Shown: positions 44,157 to 52,502, counted from the stretch's first letter. The stretch is DNA of 64,000 bases from an uncultured Bacilli bacterium (GCA_934098745.1 CAKOPG010000003.1:25005-89004), one strand, 5' to 3'. Notes: a model not told the origin generated them from the sequence alone. Numbers and translations are program-made.

Positions 44157-44921
44157 CTATACGGGCTGTTTAGCTACTTCTAGGCGAAGTTTATCTGCTA
44201 CGGTTACAATAAATTCACTGTTAGTAGGTTTTGCTTTATCAATATCGACACTATGGCCAAATAATTCTTCCATATAATCCCAGTTTCCCCTATTCCAACT
44301 TACTTCAATAGCATGACGAATAGCTCTTTCAACACGAGATACGGTGGTATCAAATTTGGTGGCTAGTTCTGGATATAATTCTTTAGTTATACCACCAATT
44401 AAATTAGGATTGGTATAAATCATACTGATGCCTTCACGAATATATTGATATCCTTTGATATGTGATGGCATACCTAATTCATGAAGCATTTTAGTAATAG
44501 ATATTTGAAGGTTACTATGATATAAATTAATTGTTTTGCCAGAAATATCATTAAATAAATCTAGTATTCTAGTTTCTAAATCCATTAAATCAAATGGTTT
44601 TAATATATAATAGTTCACACCATACTCAGATACTTTACGGATTACTTTTGGTTCATTATACGAAGTTTCTACGATGATATTCTTTTCTATACCTCTTTTA
44701 TTTAATTCTTCAAGGACATATAAACCATCTTTTTTGGGCATTACTAAATCTAATAAGATAATGTCATATTCATCAGGTTTATTTATAATTGTTTCTAGTC
44801 CTTCAAGACCATTTTCACAGGTTAAGGTTACTGCTATTTTTTGATGATCAGAAAAATATTCTTTTACCATTTCTACTAAACTAGTATTATCATCAATCAT
44901 TAAAACTTTAATTTTTTCCAT
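44157..44921 (-). CDS. spo0A: Sporulation master regulator Spo0A homologue
   Basis: 254 aa. Receiver domain: MIDDN acidic pocket, ILLDLVMPKKDG with the phospho-Asp (about 56), and LKPFD with the switch Lys. The DNA-binding domain is highly specific for Spo0A: GISMIYTNPNLIGGITKELYPELA, then FDTTVSRVERAIRHAIEVSWNRGN. Length is normal. Spo0A controls entry into sporulation and stationary-phase physiology. Two tandem 0A-like boxes lie in its own promoter. Retention in non-sporulating relatives would mean a different regulon. Confidence 0.95.
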   Translation of the reverse strand: MEKIKVLMIDDNTSLVEMVKEYFSDHQKIAVTLTCENGLEGLETIINKPDEYDIILLDLVMPKKDGLYVLEELNKRGIEKNIIVETSYNEPKVIRKVSEYGVNYYILKPFDLMDLETRILDLFNDISGKTINLYHSNLQISITKMLHELGMPSHIKGYQYIREGISMIYTNPNLIGGITKELYPELATKFDTTVSRVERAIRHAIEVSWNRGNWDYMEELFGHSVDIDKAKPTNSEFIVTVADKLRLEVAKQPV

Positions 44922-44949
44922 TTTACTCTTCCTTCTTTCTTATGATTAA

Positions 44950-44955
44950 ATTATA
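44950..44955 (-). promoter_or_regulatory. -10 element of the spo0A promoter
   Basis: Minus strand TATAAT. No -35 at 17 nt; a TCGACA 21 nt upstream overlaps a 0A-like box, resembling long-spacer Spo0A-activated promoters such as spoIIG. Confidence 0.55.
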
Positions 44956-44964
44956 TTACTTTGA

Positions 44965-44983
44965 AATGTCAAACTATGTCGAA
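44965..44983 (-). promoter_or_regulatory. Two tandem 0A-like boxes upstream of spo0A
   Basis: On the plus strand, AATGTCAAA (44965-44973) and TATGTCGAA (44975-44983) match the 0A-box consensus TTTGTCRAA at 7 and 8 of 9 positions. They are spaced exactly 10 bp, one helical turn, as for two Spo0A molecules binding side by side, and they overlap the -35 region. Confidence 0.6.
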
Positions 44984-44985
44984 TT

Positions 44986-45018
44986 AAGAAAAGAGAAGTA
45001 CTTTTTTGGTTACTTCTC
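44986..45018 (-). terminator. Terminator of the pgk-tpiA operon
   Basis: GAGAAGTA pairs with TACTTCTC, followed on the minus strand by TTTTCTT; overlaps the tpiA stop. Confidence 0.75.
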
Positions 45019-45678
45019 ATTAATACTATTTAAAATTACTTCTAGACTACCAATGTTAGCAGATTTGCCTCCTAATAAAACACCTGATAATTTATCTAAA
45101 TGATAGATGGTATTTATATTTGATTCATTAATTCCACCGCCATAGATAAGGGTTGGTGGTTGTTTTAATTTACTATATAGATATGAATAAACGTCATTAA
45201 TATTAGTTATTATTTCTTTTAAGTCAAATTTATCTGAGCCAATACTATAGATAGCTTCATAGGCATATATTATATTGGAATTTAGATTAGTGATTTTTTT
45301 TAATGTTTCAACAGGATTTTCATCTTTTGTCCTATTTCCAAAACATAGTATGGGGGTTATTCCACTTTTTTCGCATGATAGTAATTTAGCATTTATTTTA
45401 TCGATAGAATCATTTTTTTCACTATGGCCAACGATAGCATATTTAATACCTAGTGACTTCATTTGACTCCATGATACTTTTCCGGTATAATTGCCATCTT
45501 CAATATAACAAACATCTTGGCAAGATATTTTATGATGGCATCTTTTTATGAATTCAAGTAAATAAATATTGGAAGGTGCTATAATTAGATTTTTATTAAT
45601 TTTATTTACTCTATTTATATATTCATCTAGTTGTTCATAATATAGATTCATTTTGTGATTTAATAATATTATTTTCAA
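45010..45678 (-). CDS. tpiA: Divergent triosephosphate isomerase
   Basis: 222 aa, about 25-30 residues shorter than typical TIM. Catalytic residues can be placed: Lys in NHKMNL (usually NWKMN), His in VGHSEKND and Glu in AYEAIYSIGSDKF. The normal loop 6 motif is YEPVWAIGTGK; here Pro is Ala and the GTGK tip is changed. The phosphate-binding YGGGINESN and LLGGKSA are kept. It interconverts DHAP and GAP if active. It lies 11 nt downstream of pgk, supporting a glycolytic role. Confidence 0.8.
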   Translation of the reverse strand: MKIILLNHKMNLYYEQLDEYINRVNKINKNLIIAPSNIYLLEFIKRCHHKISCQDVCYIEDGNYTGKVSWSQMKSLGIKYAIVGHSEKNDSIDKINAKLLSCEKSGITPILCFGNRTKDENPVETLKKITNLNSNIIYAYEAIYSIGSDKFDLKEIITNINDVYSYLYSKLKQPPTLIYGGGINESNINTIYHLDKLSGVLLGGKSANIGSLEVILNSINEK

Positions 45679-45689
45679 GATATTCCTCC

Positions 45690-46853
45690 TTATTTGTTAT
45701 TTATTATATCGATAGCTGGAAGATTTTTACCACTTAAATATTCAAGGGTAGCACCACCACCAGTAGAGATATGATAGAAGGCATCGGCATATCCGAGCAA
45801 TTTAGCTGAAGCGGCAGAATCACCACCTCCTATTAGAGTTTTTATGTGGTTAACTTTAATAGTTTCATATAATTCTTTAGTGCCTTTTGCAAAGGCAGGT
45901 TCTTCAAAAATACCCATTGGTCCATTAATAATTACTCTTCGAGATTTTAGGATGATATTTTTGAATACATCTATAGTTTTGGGCCCTATATCATAACCAA
46001 TATCATCATTGGATATATTATTAATATCTTTAATTTCTTGATTTTGAGTAACAATATCTAGGGGAAGAATTATTTTATTGGGGTAATTTTCTAGTAGTTT
46101 ATGACAGTATGATAGATTATCATCTTCGACAATAGATGAACCAATATTTATATTTTGAGCTTTTAAGAAGGTAAAACACATACCACCACCAAGTAAGAGA
46201 TAATCGCATTTATTAATTAGGTTATCTATTACTAAGGTTTTATCACTTATTTTTTTACCACCCATAATTATAGTAAAAGGATGACTATCTTCGTGCATTA
46301 TTTCATTTAATTTATTTATTTCTTTTTCTACAAGAAAACCAATAGCATTAGGAAGAAGTTTAGCTATACCAACATTAGATGCGTGTTTTCTATGTGAAGT
46401 ACCATAGGCATCATTAATAAATATTTCACCAAGGCTAGCCCAATATTTTGATAATTCTTCATTACATGTTGATTCTAATTTATTTGGGACATCTTCATAA
46501 CGGGTATTTTCTATTAATAAAACGTCTTTATCTTTTAGATTATGAACTTGTTCTTCTAAGGATATTCCTCTTGTTTCTTTACTAAAATAAACGTTGGTAT
46601 TTAGTAATTCTTTTAGTTTTAGATAAACGGGATATAAACTGTTATTTATTTTATCACTTTCTTCTTTAATTTTCCCTAAGTGGGATAAAATAATAACTTT
46701 TGCTCCACTAGCTATTAGATAGTTAATGCTTTGTAAACTTTCAATAATACGAGTATCATCTTCAATATGGTTATTCTTAATAGGAACATTTAAGTCGCAA
46801 CGTATAATTACTTTTTTTCCTTGATAATTATAATCTTTTATTGTTTTTTTCAT
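45690..46853 (-). CDS. pgk: Phosphoglycerate kinase
   Basis: 387 aa. VIIRCDLNVPIKNNHIEDDTRI is the substrate-binding N-terminus, DAYGTSHRKHASNVGI follows, MGGKKISDK binds nucleotide (usually GGAKVSDK) and STGGGATLEYLSGK closes the C-terminal domain. Converts 1,3-bisphosphoglycerate to 3-phosphoglycerate with ATP production. Length is near normal (390-395). AAGGTG precedes the ATG. It heads a two-gene operon with tpiA; gap is not next to it. Confidence 0.97.
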   Translation of the reverse strand: MKKTIKDYNYQGKKVIIRCDLNVPIKNNHIEDDTRIIESLQSINYLIASGAKVIILSHLGKIKEESDKINNSLYPVYLKLKELLNTNVYFSKETRGISLEEQVHNLKDKDVLLIENTRYEDVPNKLESTCNEELSKYWASLGEIFINDAYGTSHRKHASNVGIAKLLPNAIGFLVEKEINKLNEIMHEDSHPFTIIMGGKKISDKTLVIDNLINKCDYLLLGGGMCFTFLKAQNINIGSSIVEDDNLSYCHKLLENYPNKIILPLDIVTQNQEIKDINNISNDDIGYDIGPKTIDVFKNIILKSRRVIINGPMGIFEEPAFAKGTKELYETIKVNHIKTLIGGGDSAASAKLLGYADAFYHISTGGGATLEYLSGKNLPAIDIINNK

Positions 46854-46872
46854 ATATCATCACCTTAAATAA

Positions 46873-46901
46873 ATTATAATATATAAACAAAATAAGTGCA
46901 A
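46873..46901 (-). promoter_or_regulatory. Promoter of pgk-tpiA
   Basis: Minus strand TTGCAC, 17-nt spacer, TATAAT. The -35 hexamer is part of the right arm of the preceding terminator hairpin. Confidence 0.65.
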
Positions 46902-46924
46902 TACTTATGGTACTACACTTATTT
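46890..46924 (-). terminator. Strong hairpin terminator between the orphan RNA and pgk
   Basis: AAATAAGTG pairs with CACTTATTT, extended inward by UAGUAC/GUAUUG to about 15 pairs, with a TTTTG run after it on the minus strand. Confidence 0.8.
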
Positions 46925-46935
46925 ATTGACATATA

Positions 46936-46972
46936 AAACAAAAATCAACCGTTCTGATAAAACGAATTGATC
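46936..46972 (-). terminator. Intrinsic terminator of the orphan RNA
   Basis: Minus strand ATCAATTCGTT pairs with AACGGTTGAT (one bulge) and is followed by TTTTTGTTTT. Confidence 0.75.
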
Positions 46973-47430
46973 CGAGTTTGTGAATAACTTCACCGTTATA
47001 ATTTATTAAACTATTTTTTTAATATGATAATTATAGATTAAACAAATCTTTGAATCAAAATATATTTTATTCTTCAAAATCAATATTACTTGAATAGTAA
47101 TAATATTTTGAGAAGTAAAATCATACTATCCATAGATAATTATCATGATTATTATCAGCATAATAATTATAACCATCCTAAATATTATCAGTATTTAGTT
47201 AAGTTTCTTATCTTCTGAGTTTTCTTTCTCAATAACAATTGTATATACTTAGAGCAGATAAGACTCTTACTTTATAAGAGAATTCATTGCTAGAGTATAG
47301 ACTATAAACATATTATTACAATATAAACTAATCAACAAAAATTATTAAAATTAGTGTTGCCTTAGAATATAACTATAATGCTGTCTATTGACAAACAAAT
47401 ATGTTAATGTCATCTCTTTCTATCTAAGCA
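46940..47430 (-). ncRNA. Candidate long structured non-coding RNA (about 490 nt), family unknown
   Basis: This 709-base stretch without a gene has a perfect promoter at 47436-47464 and a terminator at 46936-46972, both for the minus strand. No open frame of useful length with a ribosome-binding site lies between them. Several strong hairpins are visible: CTCTTA/TAAGAG near 47278, CTAAATA/TATTTAG near 47195, and an interrupted stem of about 20 pairs around 47060-47110 (TTCTCAAAATATTATTAC against GTAATATTGATTTTGAAGAA, in parts). It does not show RNase P, tmRNA, SRP or 6S signatures. The gene call is inference. Confidence 0.6.
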
Positions 47431-47435
47431 ATTTT

Positions 47436-47464
47436 ATTATATATTCTTTTTAGGTATTTGTCAA
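47436..47464 (-). promoter_or_regulatory. Consensus SigA promoter of the orphan RNA
   Basis: Minus strand TTGACA, 17-nt spacer, TATAAT: perfect consensus with no gene directly behind it. Confidence 0.85.
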
Positions 47465-47515
47465 TACTATTTTTGACATTTTTTTACTTTTTTTAAAATA
47501 TATTGAAATAAATGT

Positions 47516-47549
47516 TAAAATCCCCATTTCTATACTTGAAAATGAGGAT
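47516..47549 (-). terminator. Terminator of the serS-fmt operon
   Basis: Minus strand ATCCTCATTT pairs with AAATGGGGAT (one G-U), followed by TTTT. Confidence 0.8.
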
Positions 47550-47562
47550 GGATTAAATAAAA

Positions 47563-47691
47563 TTACTTTTTAGTAAATAAACCAAATATTTCATCTGGGA
47601 AAAAGACACACGCAACAATTAATGCTACAGTTATTAGTCCACATACTATTAAAAGGACTAGTCCAGTATGGGAATTATCTTTTTTCTTCAT
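47563..47691 (-). CDS. Small single-TM protein, 42 aa
   Basis: ATG at 47691 with AGAGGTGAG 6 nt upstream. The product has a basic MKKKDNSH start, one membrane helix (LVLLIVCGLITVALIVACVF, residues 11-30) and a short FPDEIFGLFTKK tail. It lies 13 nt after the 212-aa gene and ends just before the operon terminator, so it is the last gene of the serS transcript. A good ribosome-binding site, a clean hydrophobic helix and tight packing argue it is real. Function unknown. Confidence 0.65.
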   Translation of the reverse strand: MKKKDNSHTGLVLLIVCGLITVALIVACVFFPDEIFGLFTKK

Positions 47692-47704
47692 TAAACTCAC
47701 CTCT

Positions 47705-48343
47705 TTATTCAGATTCTTTTATAGTTATTTTGACATTTAGTTTGTTTACAGTGCTGTTAAATTTTTTGATCAATGGTGTATAATCAATGTCTATTTTATT
47801 ATCATTTATATTTATTGTAAAATAATCATTACTAGTATCACCTAAAATAACATCTTTTATATATACTAAATATTGATGATTATTTGTAGTTGTAGCTTTT
47901 GAAAGATATAAATTTATGTTTTCTAAATTTAAGTAATTATATTCTAGAGGTTCATATACTTCTTCTTTGGTTGTTAAAACATAAGTTCCAGCAGTATATT
48001 TGTAATATTTATTATCTTGATATAAATACTTTATAGTGTTTTTTTCTAGATACTTGGTAATATTTTCTTGATTTGGTTCTTTTGTTCCTATATATTTATA
48101 AGTTTCATCATTATACAATACTACTATTTCATAATTATAACTTTCTTTAATATCAATGACATCTTTAGTAGCTACTTGATTTTCTTCTGGAGTATTTTTA
48201 TTTATGTTATCTAGTGGTTTAGCGTTTTTGTTGGCATTTCTAGCAAGTAATGATACGCAGACAATAAATATAAAATAGAATATTAGTTTTATTTTGGCAC
48301 GATACTTTTTATCTTCTTGCCATTTTTTTAAAAATTCATTCAT
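47705..48343 (-). CDS. Membrane-anchored protein of unknown function, 212 aa
   Basis: A basic N-terminus, one membrane helix (about 18-35), a Lys/Asn/Glu linker, then a beta-rich domain with many Tyr/Lys strands (NYEIVVLYNDETYKYIGTKEPNQENI...). Likely faces outside. It overlaps fmt by one base (TAATG), so translation is coupled. Family not recognised. Confidence 0.6.
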   Translation of the reverse strand: MNEFLKKWQEDKKYRAKIKLIFYFIFIVCVSLLARNANKNAKPLDNINKNTPEENQVATKDVIDIKESYNYEIVVLYNDETYKYIGTKEPNQENITKYLEKNTIKYLYQDNKYYKYTAGTYVLTTKEEVYEPLEYNYLNLENINLYLSKATTTNNHQYLVYIKDVILGDTSNDYFTININDNKIDIDYTPLIKKFNSTVNKLNVKITIKESE

Positions 48344-49275
48344 TACTTCAAAACCTTTCCTAGATATTCTTCAGGGTTAATACCATTTACAAAGTCTTTT
48401 ACTAAACATCTTTTTTTACCTTCTAATTTAATATCAGTTAATTTTATCTGGTAATCTTTGGTATCAACATAAATGCCAGTTTTATCTATTTTAACAATTT
48501 TTCCGGGATGAGAACTTTTGATATTTGTTGGTTCACTGGCATAAACTTTTATTCTTTTATCTTCCAAAAGACAATATGCTCCGGGATAAGAACTTAAGCC
48601 ACGAATTAAATTGTGAACCTGAATACAAGAATTAGTAAAATTTAGCTTTTCTTCTTCTTTAGTAATGTTATAGCCAAATGTTACTTCATCTTGATTTTGT
48701 TTGATTCTTTTAGCAGTGCCATTTATAATTTGAGGGATTGTTTCTATTAATAATTTAGCACCTAAATTAGACATCTTTTCATATAATGAATCTAAATTAT
48801 CAGTATCTAAGATAGGTATTTCTTCTTGGTTGATAATGTCTCCGGAATCCATATTTTTATCCATATACATGATTGTTATGCCAGTATATTTGTCGCCATT
48901 TATAATGGCATGGTGAATTGGAGCTCCTCCTCTTAATTTTGGAAGTAATGATCCATGTACATTGATACAACCATATTTGGGATAATTAAGGATTGCTTCA
49001 GGAATTATTTGGCCATAGGCACAAGTTATGATGATATCGGGATTTTTATCTAATACTTTTTGATATTGTTCTTTTATTTTGATTGGTTGGTAAACTTCAA
49101 TGTTATATTCCTGAGCTATTTTTTTGGTAGCAGTAGCTAAGAGATTACCTTTACGATCTTTTTCTCGATCTGGTTGAGATACGACCATACATACTTCATA
49201 ATTATCAATTAATTTCTGTAATATGGGAACAGAAAAAGTAGGAGTTCCCATGAAAACTACTTTTAATTTTTTCAT
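48343..49275 (-). CDS. fmt: Methionyl-tRNA formyltransferase
   Basis: 310 aa. FMGTPTFSVPIL start, ACAYGQIIPEAIL and NVHGSLLPKLRGGAPIHHAII with the catalytic Asn-His and Asp in MDSGDI; the C-terminal OB-like domain binds tRNA. It formylates initiator Met-tRNA using the formyl-THF made by FolD. Follows serS by 7 nt. Confidence 0.97.
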   Translation of the reverse strand: MKKLKVVFMGTPTFSVPILQKLIDNYEVCMVVSQPDREKDRKGNLLATATKKIAQEYNIEVYQPIKIKEQYQKVLDKNPDIIITCAYGQIIPEAILNYPKYGCINVHGSLLPKLRGGAPIHHAIINGDKYTGITIMYMDKNMDSGDIINQEEIPILDTDNLDSLYEKMSNLGAKLLIETIPQIINGTAKRIKQNQDEVTFGYNITKEEEKLNFTNSCIQVHNLIRGLSSYPGAYCLLEDKRIKVYASEPTNIKSSHPGKIVKIDKTGIYVDTKDYQIKLTDIKLEGKKRCLVKDFVNGINPEEYLGKVLK

Positions 49276-49282
49276 TTTGCAC

Positions 49283-50575
49283 CTACCTTTTTGTTGGAAT
49301 TAAAATACTTTTGCCACCCATATATGGTCTTAAAACTTCGGGAATGTTAACTGAACCATCAGCATTATAATTATTTTCTAAGAAAGCAATTAACATTCTT
49401 GGGGGAGCAATAACGGTATTATTTAATGTGTGAACAAATTCTTTTTCACCATTTTCTTTTTTATATCTAATTGCTAATCTTCTGGCTTGAGCATCGGTTA
49501 GATTTGAACATGAACATACTTCAAAGTATTTATCTTGTCTTGGAGAATATGCTTCAATGTCACATGAACGATATTTTAAGTCTGCTAAATCTCCAGAGCA
49601 GCATACTAATTTACGTACAGGGATGTCTAGGCTTCTAAATAATTCAACGGAATAGTTCCACATTTTATCATACCAAGCATCGCTATCTTCTTTTTTACAT
49701 AGGACAACCATCTCTTGTTTTTCAAATTGATGAATTCGATAAACACCGCGTTCTTCAATACCGTGAGCTCCTACTTCTTTTCTAAAGCATGGTGAATAAG
49801 AAGTCAATGTCAACGGTAAATCACTTTCTTTTAGAATTTGATCTTTAAATTTAGCAATCATAGAGTGTTCGGATGTTCCTATTAAGTATAAATCTTCGCC
49901 TTCTATTTTGTACATCATATTCTCTTTTTCTTGGAATGACATAACACCATCAACGGCGTCACTATGAATCATATATGGAGGAATACAATATGTAAATCCT
50001 TTATCGATCATAAAATCTCTAGCATATGCTAAAACGGCTGAATGAAGTCTTGCAATATCGCCCATTAAATAGTAGAAACCATTTCCACTTACGCGACCAG
50101 CGGCATCTTTATCTAGGCCATTAAAACTAGCCATGATGTCTGAATGGTATGGGATGTCATAAGGTCGTTTTTTAGCTTCACCGAAACGTTTTTCTTCTAC
50201 ATTTTGACTATCAGATTCCCCGATTGGAACATCATCAGCAATAATATTAGGAATTATCATCATTAATTCTTTTAATTTTACAGATAATTCTTCTTCTTCT
50301 TTTTCAATATCTAAAAGTTTATCATTAATTTCTTTTACTTTATTTTTTAACTCATTGGCTTCAGATTCTTTTTTTTCTTTAAATAATGTGCCAATTTCTA
50401 AAGAAGTTTTATTTCTTTCTTGACGAAGATTATCACCTTCTATTTTTAATGCTCTTACTTTTTTATCAAGTTCTAGTATTTCATCTAGTAAAGGTAACTT
50501 TTCCTCTTGAAATTTCTTTTTTAAGTTATTGGCTACTAGTTGTTTGTTTTCTCTTATTAAATTTATATCTATCAT
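49283..50575 (-). CDS. serS: Seryl-tRNA synthetase
   Basis: 430 aa class II synthetase. N-terminal coiled-coil arm (about 28-105, binds the tRNA-Ser long arm), motif 2 CFRKEVGAHGIEERGVYRIHQFEKQE and motif 3 NTVIAPPRMLIAFLE. Normal length. No T-box is visible in its leader, unlike glyS and tyrS. First gene of an operon with fmt and two membrane proteins. Confidence 0.97.
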   Translation of the reverse strand: MIDINLIRENKQLVANNLKKKFQEEKLPLLDEILELDKKVRALKIEGDNLRQERNKTSLEIGTLFKEKKESEANELKNKVKEINDKLLDIEKEEEELSVKLKELMMIIPNIIADDVPIGESDSQNVEEKRFGEAKKRPYDIPYHSDIMASFNGLDKDAAGRVSGNGFYYLMGDIARLHSAVLAYARDFMIDKGFTYCIPPYMIHSDAVDGVMSFQEKENMMYKIEGEDLYLIGTSEHSMIAKFKDQILKESDLPLTLTSYSPCFRKEVGAHGIEERGVYRIHQFEKQEMVVLCKKEDSDAWYDKMWNYSVELFRSLDIPVRKLVCCSGDLADLKYRSCDIEAYSPRQDKYFEVCSCSNLTDAQARRLAIRYKKENGEKEFVHTLNNTVIAPPRMLIAFLENNYNADGSVNIPEVLRPYMGGKSILIPTKR

Positions 50576-50594
50576 ATTAGCACCTCTAACTTAA

Positions 50595-50623
50595 ATTATA
50601 CACTAAATGTCTTTAAAAAGCAA
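50595..50623 (-). promoter_or_regulatory. SigA promoter of serS
   Basis: Minus strand TTGCTT, 17-nt spacer, TATAAT, about 20 nt upstream of the start codon. Confidence 0.7.
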
Positions 50624-50681
50624 CTTTTATAAAGTTATAAACTATAAAATTTATTATTAATTATGAGGTGATTTTATCAAG

Positions 50682-50722
50682 AAAAAAATATAGAATATAT
50701 ACATATGATATAGTTCTATATT
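50682..50722 (-). terminator. Terminator of the hrcA heat-shock operon
   Basis: Minus strand AATATAGAA pairs with TTCTATATT, then a seven-T run. Confidence 0.75.
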
Positions 50723-50729
50723 AATAATA

Positions 50730-51788
50730 TTATAAGTCACTTCTAAAGTGTTTTAGTTCATCTATAAATTTGCCATTTTCTTCTTCTTCAGTTAATTGGT
50801 ATAATTTTTCTTCTTTTTTCTTTTTTTGCATTAATTCATCTATACTGATGACAGCATCTTCTTCATCGATCATTTTAAGACTATCTTTTTTCTGCATTAA
50901 TTCTTCATAACTAATGATAGCCTCTTCTTCTTGTCTTAATTCATATTCAGTACGATCAATATCTTCACTTTCAATGGTTTCGGATAATTTTTTAGATACT
51001 TCTTCAAGGTAATTAGCTTCAGGATTTTTTTTCTCTTTTGCGACGTTTACATACTCTTTAGTATTATAGTCTTCTCGAGGTTTTATTTCTTTTGGTGCAA
51101 CTTTAATATCATTCTTTTTTTCTATAACAGGGATTGTTGACTCTTTTTGACTATTACTGATATGAGGAATATAATTGTTATCACAAAAATCTTTAGGAGA
51201 TTCAACTTTATCTATGTCATTTAATGATGTGTGTAAATCTTCAGCTTGAATTACTTTTTGAACATCTTTAGTTACTGGTTTGACTATACCGATTGGAGAT
51301 GTTTGATTTAAAGACATTTCTCTTAGAACATTTCTTTGATATGGTTTATTAGGAATATATGGTTCATTTATAGAGAGATTGGCTTGATTCTGTGGTTTAT
51401 TTACAGCTGGAGTTGTTTGAATATTTGAATTTAAGGTGGTAGTAGGGGTATTTTCTTCAGTAGCTTTCTTGATTCCAGGAACAGTAAATACATCTTTGTT
51501 ATATTCCATAATATGTTCTTCAGCAATGAAATTTTTTTCTTCAATAGGTTTAGTAGATTCTTCTTTTATTTCTTCTTTCAACCTAGGATTATCCTCAATT
51601 TTTTTTACGGGTAATTCTAAAGTATTGGGTAATTCTTCAGTTGGCACTTTAGCCATTTTTTTTCTTTTATTTCTTCCAGAAACAATTATTAATACTATAA
51701 ATAATAATATTAAGACAATGATAAGTCCCCAGAAAATAATTAGGTTTACGGTATCTAAACTTTGGTAAAAATTAATAATTTTTTTCAT
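50730..51788 (-). CDS. Membrane-anchored, largely disordered protein with ELMQKK repeats
   Basis: 352 aa. One N-terminal membrane helix (about 15-36), then a long cytoplasmic region of low complexity rich in Lys, Glu, Pro and Asn. Near the C-terminus two similar units occur: EEEAIISYEELMQKKDS and EEDAVISIDELMQKKKK. Such bitopic proteins with long charged tails can be scaffolds in division or envelope processes, but nothing here proves it. It starts 6 nt after rsmE and is the last gene of the heat-shock operon. Confidence 0.55.
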   Translation of the reverse strand: MKKIINFYQSLDTVNLIIFWGLIIVLILLFIVLIIVSGRNKRKKMAKVPTEELPNTLELPVKKIEDNPRLKEEIKEESTKPIEEKNFIAEEHIMEYNKDVFTVPGIKKATEENTPTTTLNSNIQTTPAVNKPQNQANLSINEPYIPNKPYQRNVLREMSLNQTSPIGIVKPVTKDVQKVIQAEDLHTSLNDIDKVESPKDFCDNNYIPHISNSQKESTIPVIEKKNDIKVAPKEIKPREDYNTKEYVNVAKEKKNPEANYLEEVSKKLSETIESEDIDRTEYELRQEEEAIISYEELMQKKDSLKMIDEEDAVISIDELMQKKKKEEKLYQLTEEEENGKFIDELKHFRSDL

Positions 51789-51794
51789 ATATCA

Positions 51795-52502
51795 TCATCC
51801 TTTATATACATAATTAATTATACTAGAAACATATATTGCAGCAGTTTCAACGCGTAAAACTCTTTTTCCTAAGGTAGTACTTCTAAATGATCCATTTATT
51901 AGAATGGTTTCTTCTTGGTTAGTAAAGCCACCTTCAGGGCCGATAGCAAATAGGATACTCTTTATATTATTATCTAAATGGTTAGATAATTCTTTGGTAT
52001 CTTGGCTTAGAGAACATAGTAGTTTTAAATCGCTTGGGTAGTTTGCTAATTCTTTGACGGTCATGATTTTTTCTATTTTAGGAATTGTTGTTCTATGAGA
52101 TTGTTCGCTTGCTTCTTTACATATTGTTTGCCAACGGGAATATTTTTTTAGAGCTTTTGTTTCATCTAATTTAACAATACTCCTTTCTGTTTTTAAGGGA
52201 ATTATTTTGGATACGCCTAATTCAGTTAGCTTTTGGAGTATTAAATCAAATTTCTGTTCATTTACTAAAGATATGGCGATAGTTAATTCTATAGGTAAAT
52301 CACGATCTTCATTTTTGGAATGAATTATATTTATTGTAAAGGGTTCTAAACTAGATATTTCACAAAGATAAACAATACTATCGTATATTACTTCTATTTT
52401 ATCTCCTATTTTGTTACGCATTACATTTTTTATATGATGAATATCTTTGGGATACAGAATAAAATTGTCATGTTCTTTTTTTTCTGGAAAATATCTTTGC
52501 AT
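51795..52502 (-). CDS. rsmE: 16S rRNA m3U1498 methyltransferase
   Basis: 235 aa. MQRYFPEKK N-terminus (PUA-like domain) and SPOUT methyltransferase domain with the knot motifs LFAIGPEGGFTNQEE and STTLGKRVLRVETAAIYVSSI. Start at ATG 52502 with AGGTGA 5 nt upstream; the in-frame ATG at 52568 inside dnaJ is rejected. The dnaJ-prmA/rsmE type linkage is common in Firmicutes; prmA is absent here. Confidence 0.95.
   Translation of the reverse strand: MQRYFPEKKEHDNFILYPKDIHHIKNVMRNKIGDKIEVIYDSIVYLCEISSLEPFTINIIHSKNEDRDLPIELTIAISLVNEQKFDLILQKLTELGVSKIIPLKTERSIVKLDETKALKKYSRWQTICKEASEQSHRTTIPKIEKIMTVKELANYPSDLKLLCSLSQDTKELSNHLDNNIKSILFAIGPEGGFTNQEETILINGSFRSTTLGKRVLRVETAAIYVSSIINYVYKG

Noticed and set aside
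46936..47464. RNase P, tmRNA, SRP or 6S RNA gene
   Set aside because: No GAGGAAAGTCC-type P4 core, no tRNA-like ends with CCA, no SRP GNAR tetraloop hairpin and no long 6S-like bulged rod were visible.
50640..50680. T-box upstream of serS
   Set aside because: The serS leader is under 25 nt from its predicted promoter, too short for a T-box, and the GGxGG/ACCGC core is absent.
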